Positions 44,191 through 48,557 of a stretch of 48,557 bases of DNA are shown here, one piece after another; the stretch's first letter is position 1; every line of letters begins with the position of its first letter. The translations under genes and the position numbers were made by a program. Source of the DNA: an uncultured Lachnospiraceae bacterium (lineage in GTDB: Bacteria; Bacillota; Clostridia; Lachnospirales; Lachnospiraceae); the NCBI GenBank assembly GCA_947167135.1, contig CAMVGV010000019.1, positions 1-48,557 on the forward strand, written 5' to 3'. The notes below the pieces were generated by a model. The model ran no database searches, was not told the origin of the DNA, and worked only from the letters and a program-made list of their open reading frames with translations.

Positions 44191-45716
44191 TTCCGTACTT
44201 CCTCCTTTCCGTCTCTTTCGCTGTTTTCCATGGAGAGATTGAGGATCCGCTCCTGTGTGGCCTCTTCACGGCTTAAGCATCCGGTCATACGTCCGTTGCA
44301 CATAACATATACCCTGTCACACATTCCAAGGATCTCGGGCATTTCGGAGGATATCATTATGATCCCGAAGCCCTGCTTTGCAAGATCCCCCATGATCGCA
44401 TAGATCTCGGCCTTCGCGCCTACATCCACGCCCTTGGTGGGCTCATCCATTATGACGAGCTTCATATTGTCCTGAGCCAGAGCCTTTGCAACCACGACCT
44501 TCTGCTGGTTTCCTCCGGAAAGTGAGCTCGCCGGATCAAAGATGGTCACAGCCTTCGTGTCAACCTGTTCCAGGAATTTCTTCGATATCTCGTTTTCTTT
44601 TTTTGCATCATTGAAGATGCCGTTTTTCGCAAGCTTTTTCTGTATCGGAAGCGTCACATTCTTTCCCAGTCCCCAGGAAAGGATAAGACCCTGGGTCGAG
44701 CGGTTTTCGGGAAGAAGAATGATACCCTCCCTCATAGCGTCCTCGGGCTTTGAGATCTTCAGCTGCTTCCCGTTTAGGAAAACCCTGCCGCTGTCAGCCT
44801 TTGTGATACCGCAGACAGACTCCATAACCTCTGTGCGTCCCGCACCCACAAGCCCGGTCATACCAACGATCTCCCCGGCATTCACCGTGAGTGAAACATC
44901 CTTATAGAAGCCCGTGCGGCTCATTCCCTCTATCCTGAATATTTCTTCGCCGATCTTTACCTCCGGCTTCGGATACATATCCGAGATCTCACGGCCTACC
45001 ATGGCCTTCACCAGATCGGCGTTTGTTATGCTGTTTACATCATAGGTACCTATATACTGTGAATCACGGAACACCGTAACTCTCGAAGCCAGCCGGTACA
45101 TATCCTCAAATCTGTGGGATATGAAGATAACGGAAACTCCCCCGTCCCTAAGCTCGTCAACTATCCGGTAAAGTTCCTCGGATTCATTGGACGTAAGGGA
45201 GGCTGTGGGTTCGTCCAGAATTATTATCTTTGCGTTTGTGGAAAGCGCCTTTGCGATCTCCGTCATCTGCTGCTGCGCAACGGAAAGGGCACCTATCTCA
45301 TCGGAAGGCTTGAAATTCGCATGAAGTCTGTCCAGAAGCTCCTGTGCTTTTCCGTGCATCTCATTCCACTGTATCATTCCGTTACGGATGATCTCGTGCC
45401 CCATGAAGATATTCTCCGTTACGGAGAGCGTGGGGTAGGTAGTGGGATGCTGGTAAACCGCAGCTATTCCCGCGTCAAGGGCATCCTTCGGTCCCCTGAA
45501 ATGCACTTCCTTTCCCTCCAGAAGCATCTGCCCCTCTTCAGCGGCATGTACTCCGGTTATTACTTTGATAAACGTAGATTTCCCGGCACCGTTCTCTCCC
45601 ATAAGGGCATGTACCTCGCCCCTTTTCAGCTGGAAATGAACCTGATTTAAGGCCTTTACTCCCGGGAAGATCTTTGTTATCCCCTTAAGTTCCAGAATGT
45701 ATTCGGATTCCGGCAT
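44187..45716 (-). CDS. Sugar ABC transporter ATPase, two ABC domains (RhaT type)
   Basis: 509-aa cytoplasmic ATPase with two ABC cassettes. Walker A GENGAGKST at 41-49, Q-loop region VYQHPTTYPTLSV, signature LSVAQQQM, Walker B IIILDEPTASL; the second cassette has a degenerate Walker A (LVGAGRTE), signature LSGGNQQKV and LVIMDEPTKGVDVG. This layout is standard for CUT2 monosaccharide importers. Start at 45716 (MPESEY) with GGAAGGAG five to six bases upstream; 16 further in-frame codons upstream are in the leader. First gene of the transporter operon. Confidence 0.93.
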   Translation of the reverse strand: MPESEYILELKGITKIFPGVKALNQVHFQLKRGEVHALMGENGAGKSTFIKVITGVHAAEEGQMLLEGKEVHFRGPKDALDAGIAAVYQHPTTYPTLSVTENIFMGHEIIRNGMIQWNEMHGKAQELLDRLHANFKPSDEIGALSVAQQQMTEIAKALSTNAKIIILDEPTASLTSNESEELYRIVDELRDGGVSVIFISHRFEDMYRLASRVTVFRDSQYIGTYDVNSITNADLVKAMVGREISDMYPKPEVKIGEEIFRIEGMSRTGFYKDVSLTVNAGEIVGMTGLVGAGRTEVMESVCGITKADSGRVFLNGKQLKISKPEDAMREGIILLPENRSTQGLILSWGLGKNVTLPIQKKLAKNGIFNDAKKENEISKKFLEQVDTKAVTIFDPASSLSGGNQQKVVVAKALAQDNMKLVIMDEPTKGVDVGAKAEIYAIMGDLAKQGFGIIMISSEMPEILGMCDRVYVMCNGRMTGCLSREEATQERILNLSMENSERDGKEEVRK

Positions 45717-46011
45717 TTTTTCTCCTTCCTCAATCTTTAAGGATCCGTTCAGCTTCCTGAACATCTACAATTGTCGATCATAAAGATCAATAAATAAACA
45801 GGAATATTTTTATATTTGGGTAAAAAAAGTAACAGTTCACGAACCGCTGGCTTTATTGTTCAGGGCAAAGTATTGGAGCCTGAAGCCCGGGCGCTTTAAT
45901 CACCGTATGGACATTCGGATTAAAGTATTTTAAACTGTCTGTATGAAACTTCTTCACTTCGCTCAGAATGACACAGTAGTGAAAAACAGTTTTTATAGAG
46001 GAGGAAACACC
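45717..46011. promoter_or_regulatory. Divergent regulatory region between the transporter operon and rhaM
   Basis: A 295-bp AT-rich gap that must hold promoters for both directions; I see no consensus promoter with good -35 on either side, as expected for activator-dependent promoters. Candidate operator elements are an inverted repeat GTTCAG-CTTC-CTGAAC (45747-45762), GTTC-AC-GAAC (45835-45844) and a further GTTCAG (45858-45863). A copy of the dispersed repeat occupies 45950-45972. An AraC-type regulator is encoded just downstream on the plus strand and probably acts here. Confidence 0.5.
45950..45972. repeat. Copy of the GTCATCCTGAG repeat in the rhaM leader
   Basis: CTTCTTCACTTCGCTCAGAA followed by TGA, reverse orientation, about 40 bp before the rhaM ATG. 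It makes a longer open frame upstream of rhaM that should not be taken as coding. Confidence 0.8.
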
Positions 46012-46323
46012 ATGGTAAAAGGATTCAAAATGAAGCTTTATGAAGGACAGGCGGAGGAATACAGGAAACGCCATAATGAACTCTGGCCCGAAATGATCGA
46101 CATGATACATGAGCATGGCGGAAAGAATTATTCCATCTTTCTGGATGAGGAGACAAATGTACTCTTCGGTTACATTGAAATAGAGGATGAGAAAAAGTGG
46201 GCGGAAGGAGCCGACACCGCGATAAACAGAAAGTGGTGGGATTTCATGGCTCCCATTATGGAGACAAACCCCGACAACAGCCCTGTTTCGGTAGACCTTC
46301 GTGAAATGTTCCATCTGGACTGA
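46012..46323 (+). CDS. rhaM: L-rhamnose mutarotase
   Basis: 103-aa ferredoxin-like-fold enzyme interconverting alpha and beta L-rhamnopyranose. Catalytic His H21 in YRKRHNELWPEM, KNYSIFLDEETNVLFGYIE, RKWWDFM and the family end NPDNSPVSVDLREMFHL. The start MVKGF at 46012 has GAGGAGG seven bases upstream; the frame open further upstream runs through a dispersed repeat. It is followed after 3 bp by the response regulator, so sugar processing and sensing are co-transcribed, divergent from the transporter. Confidence 0.96.
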   Translation: MVKGFKMKLYEGQAEEYRKRHNELWPEMIDMIHEHGGKNYSIFLDEETNVLFGYIEIEDEKKWAEGADTAINRKWWDFMAPIMETNPDNSPVSVDLREMFHLD

Positions 46324-46326
46324 ATT

Positions 46327-47889
46327 ATGACCCTGCTTATCGTTGACGACGAGGATCTGACGAGAAGCGGCATTGCCGCCGCCATCGGAAGAACGGATCT
46401 TCCCATAAAAAAAATACTGGAAGCCGATGACGGGATCAGGGGTGTGGAAACTGCCTTGAAAGCGCGGCCCGATATCATCCTGAGTGATATACGTATGTCC
46501 AGAATGTCCGGGATAGACATGGTCGACTCCCTGAAGGACAAGCTTCCCGAAACGGTCTTCATTTTTATGAGCGGCTATTCCGACAGAGAGTATCTCAAGG
46601 AGGCGATCCGGCTGAAGGCGGTGAGCTTTATCGAAAAGCCGGTGGATCTAAACGACCTCGAGAATGCCCTGAAAGAGGCTGTCCGTTTAAGGGACGAGAT
46701 CAGGCAGTCGAGGCAGTCCCGGCTTTTCGAAAGCAGAGCCGCTGCGGGCAGGCTTGCCCTTTCCCTGACACTTCCTCCCGAAGAGTCAGGGAAGCTTTCC
46801 TTTGAGCTTAAGGGGGACGAGGTGAGTGAAAGAGTCAGAAGCAACAGATTCATCACCACCTTCATAGTGAAGACCACTGTCTCCCTGGAGACTCTGGGTT
46901 CCGACGAAAGAAAGAGGATCAGCGATTCCTTTGACGTGTTCCTGGAAAGCATACGCTGCGGGGAGATCAATATTGTGAAGCATGACCAGTATCTGGTATA
47001 CCACATCTTTTCCCCCGAAAAGCTCTCGGAAAAAAATATCCGGCTTATCGGCGGTACCCTGAAGACTATTCTGGGAGATAAGCTGAAATTCTTTATTTCC
47101 GCAGGAAATACCGTATCAGGACTTGAAAATGCCTGGAGCTCCTACAATCAGGCTGTGCTTCTTATGCAGTCCTCATTTTTCAAGGACTACGGCTGCATTA
47201 TATATGACAGCAATGAAGAGCTCCTCCCTGCGCCACGGGTTCTTCCGGATCCCTCGGACGCCTATCTTCTGGCTCTTCTTTCCGGTGACCGGGATAAGGT
47301 CAGGCAGACGGAGGTTGAGATAGAGCACTCCCTTTCCGATTCTCGCAACCTCTTACCGAATCAGGTCAGGGATATATATTATAAGCTGTTTACAGCGGTG
47401 TCCGACGCATACCGGAAGCTCTCCATCTCTCCGGACAGCTTCTTTTCCACCTCAGAGTCACTTTTAAGCTTTGTACAGGAATGCAATACCCTTAAGGAGC
47501 TTTCCGGACATCTGGGTGAAAGATCATTGATCCTGCTGGAATCCATGGACAAGAAGGAGCCGGACAATCCCACGGTTTTTTCCATCAAGGAATACGTGTC
47601 AAAAAACTATTCCCGGGAGGATCTGTCCGTAAAGGAGATAAGCAGCTATGTGCACCTGTCATCGGCCTATGTCTGCACCCTTTTTAAGACCGAAACCGGC
47701 ATCACCTTAAACCAGTACATCACCCTGTACCGTATGGACAAGGCAAAGGAATTCCTTTCGGATCCGGGTTACACCATATCCGACATATCCTTAAAGGTCG
47801 GATATTCCGACGGTAACTATTTCGGTAAATCCTTTAAGAAAACCACAGGTATGACCCCCGGAGAGTACCGCGCCCATATACTGCTATGA
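46327..47889 (+). CDS. Response regulator with AraC-type DNA-binding domain (YesN-like)
   Basis: 520-aa two-component regulator. Receiver domain at 1-120 with phosphoacceptor D54 (ILSDIRMSRMSG), acidic pocket D7-D8 and K104 (FIEKP); a long central region of about 290 residues; and two AraC-type HTH motifs at the C-terminus (DLSVKEISSYVHLSSAYVCT and SDISLKVGYSDGNYFGKSFK). YesN-type regulators control sugar ABC transporters in Firmicutes; here it probably activates the divergent rhaTPQS-isomerase operon and rhaM. The stop overlaps the kinase start (ATGA). Confidence 0.93.
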   Translation: MTLLIVDDEDLTRSGIAAAIGRTDLPIKKILEADDGIRGVETALKARPDIILSDIRMSRMSGIDMVDSLKDKLPETVFIFMSGYSDREYLKEAIRLKAVSFIEKPVDLNDLENALKEAVRLRDEIRQSRQSRLFESRAAAGRLALSLTLPPEESGKLSFELKGDEVSERVRSNRFITTFIVKTTVSLETLGSDERKRISDSFDVFLESIRCGEINIVKHDQYLVYHIFSPEKLSEKNIRLIGGTLKTILGDKLKFFISAGNTVSGLENAWSSYNQAVLLMQSSFFKDYGCIIYDSNEELLPAPRVLPDPSDAYLLALLSGDRDKVRQTEVEIEHSLSDSRNLLPNQVRDIYYKLFTAVSDAYRKLSISPDSFFSTSESLLSFVQECNTLKELSGHLGERSLILLESMDKKEPDNPTVFSIKEYVSKNYSREDLSVKEISSYVHLSSAYVCTLFKTETGITLNQYITLYRMDKAKEFLSDPGYTISDISLKVGYSDGNYFGKSFKKTTGMTPGEYRAHILL

Positions 47890-48557
47890 AAAAAAGCTTC
47901 AGTCCCGTACACTACTTTCTGAATGACTTAAGCTTTTCAAAAAAGCTTCTGATCTCATTCTTCATCCTTCTCCTGATACCCTCCCTTGCGGTGTCGGTTC
48001 TTATGTACGGAGAGATCACGGATCTGGTGGTGACCGACACCATATCAAATTCAAAGAATCTGTCCGAGCAGACGGCCTATACGGTAAACACGGTAACAAG
48101 CCGTGTAAAAAACGTATCTGACATTCTTTCGAATGACTCCTATCTCCGGGAGATCGCCATGCATCCTGCCTTTTCCCATACGGATGATCTGGCTGTCTCC
48201 AGGGTTCTCAAGGATTCCTTTATGTCATCCGTGAACTCCTTTCTGAATGATCCTCTGATAAGGGGAATCCGTATCTATCTGGATTCTCCCTACTATGACC
48301 TCTATGAGGATTCCGGCTACAATGATATTTTCCAGTCCATGGATCTCACAAGAGGCAGCTACTGGGGCGGTATAATGAGCACGAATGAAACGGATACGCT
48401 CTACTGCGCACCCTTTTATCTTTCAAACCGGGAACGGGAAGGTCTCGGGGATCTTTCATATGTGAAAAGGATACGTTATGAAATGTCGGAAAACAGGGAC
48501 GCTGCCACTGCCGCCTACCTTGTTGTCTATTATTCCTCCGGCAGCCTGTCCGAAGCC
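47886..48557 (+). CDS. Sensor histidine kinase, YesM-like (partial, cut by window end)
   Basis: 224 codons are visible from the ATG at 47886 (ATGA overlap with the regulator) to the window edge, open throughout. An N-terminal hydrophobic helix (LLISFFILLLIPSLAVSVLM) follows a short basic cytoplasmic start (SFSKK), then a large extracytoplasmic sensor domain begins (ending in …VVYYSSGSLSEA at the edge). This matches the N-terminus of YesM/HPK8-type kinases; the HAMP and kinase domains would lie outside the window. Call rests on layout and partner gene. Confidence 0.85.
   Translation, partial: MKKSFSPVHYFLNDLSFSKKLLISFFILLLIPSLAVSVLMYGEITDLVVTDTISNSKNLSEQTAYTVNTVTSRVKNVSDILSNDSYLREIAMHPAFSHTDDLAVSRVLKDSFMSSVNSFLNDPLIRGIRIYLDSPYYDLYEDSGYNDIFQSMDLTRGSYWGGIMSTNETDTLYCAPFYLSNREREGLGDLSYVKRIRYEMSENRDAATAAYLVVYYSSGSLSEA

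Noticed and set aside
45884-45901. CcpA (cre) site near TGAAGCCCGGGCGCTTTA
   Set aside because: It only loosely resembles the consensus; the central positions do not fit, so I do not call it.
45943-46011. N-terminal extension of rhaM
   Set aside because: Runs through the repeat copy and lacks a ribosome site; the family start at 46012 has GAGGAGG at correct spacing.
1-48557. tRNA, rRNA, insertion sequence or prophage genes
   Set aside because: No such sequence or encoded domain was seen on either strand.

Overview
The window looks like a chromosomal segment of a flagellated, Gram-positive member of the Lachnospiraceae (Clostridia). The gene order mbl-flhO-flhP, comF followed by the YvyF-type flagellar-operon protein, and cdaA-cdaR-glmM is characteristic of Firmicutes. 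Promoters match the SigA consensus and most genes have strong AGGAGG-type ribosome binding sites. I see no rRNA, tRNA, CRISPR array, transposase or phage gene. Almost everything up to about 45.7 kb is on the minus strand; only the last three genes are on the plus strand.

Region 1 (about 1-22.4 kb, minus strand) is a surface-polysaccharide locus. Its first gene encodes HPr, preceded by a good promoter, and the run continues leftward out of the window. It holds nucleotide-sugar enzymes (dTDP-L-rhamnose reductase, GDP-L-fucose synthase, a PglF/CapD-type UDP-GlcNAc 4,6-dehydratase, and CapE/CapF of the UDP-N-acetyl-L-fucosamine route), two different initiating phosphoglycosyl transferases, several GT2/GT4 glycosyltransferases, a Wzx flippase flanked by two paralogous Wzy-like proteins, GT-C-like membrane proteins, and an ATP-grasp/HAD pair. 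Internal promoters upstream of rfbD and of the pglF-like gene suggest sub-operons. CapF ends where its cupin domain should begin, and a GT-C-like gene appears to be broken in a G4 run.

Region 2 (22.5-34.5 kb, minus strand) is a compact housekeeping run from one promoter: mbl, two flagellar rod/hook-type proteins (FlhO/FlhP type), a FlgJ-type rod-binding protein, recD2, comF, yvyF, two membrane proteins of unknown function, cdaA, cdaR and glmM. It joins cell shape, flagellum, DNA repair, c-di-AMP synthesis and the first committed steps of cell-wall precursor synthesis.

Region 3 (34.6-39.4 kb, minus strand) holds uvrA, a DPM1-like GT2 and galE, with a promoter before galE and a terminator after uvrA.

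Region 4 (39.4-48.6 kb) is a rhamnose-type sugar uptake module. A RhaT/P/Q/S ABC transporter and an AraA/FucI-superfamily isomerase (minus strand) are divergent from L-rhamnose mutarotase RhaM and a YesN/YesM-like two-component system (plus strand); the kinase gene runs off the right edge.

A short mobile-looking repeat (core GTCATCCTGAGCGAAGC...GGATCTTT) occurs at six places on both strands, usually at gene ends, where it supplies stop codons or extra coding tails and has expanded into tandem arrays. Several unrelated minisatellites (9, 18, 24 and 27 bp within genes; 19 and 37 bp between or at the ends of genes) are also present.
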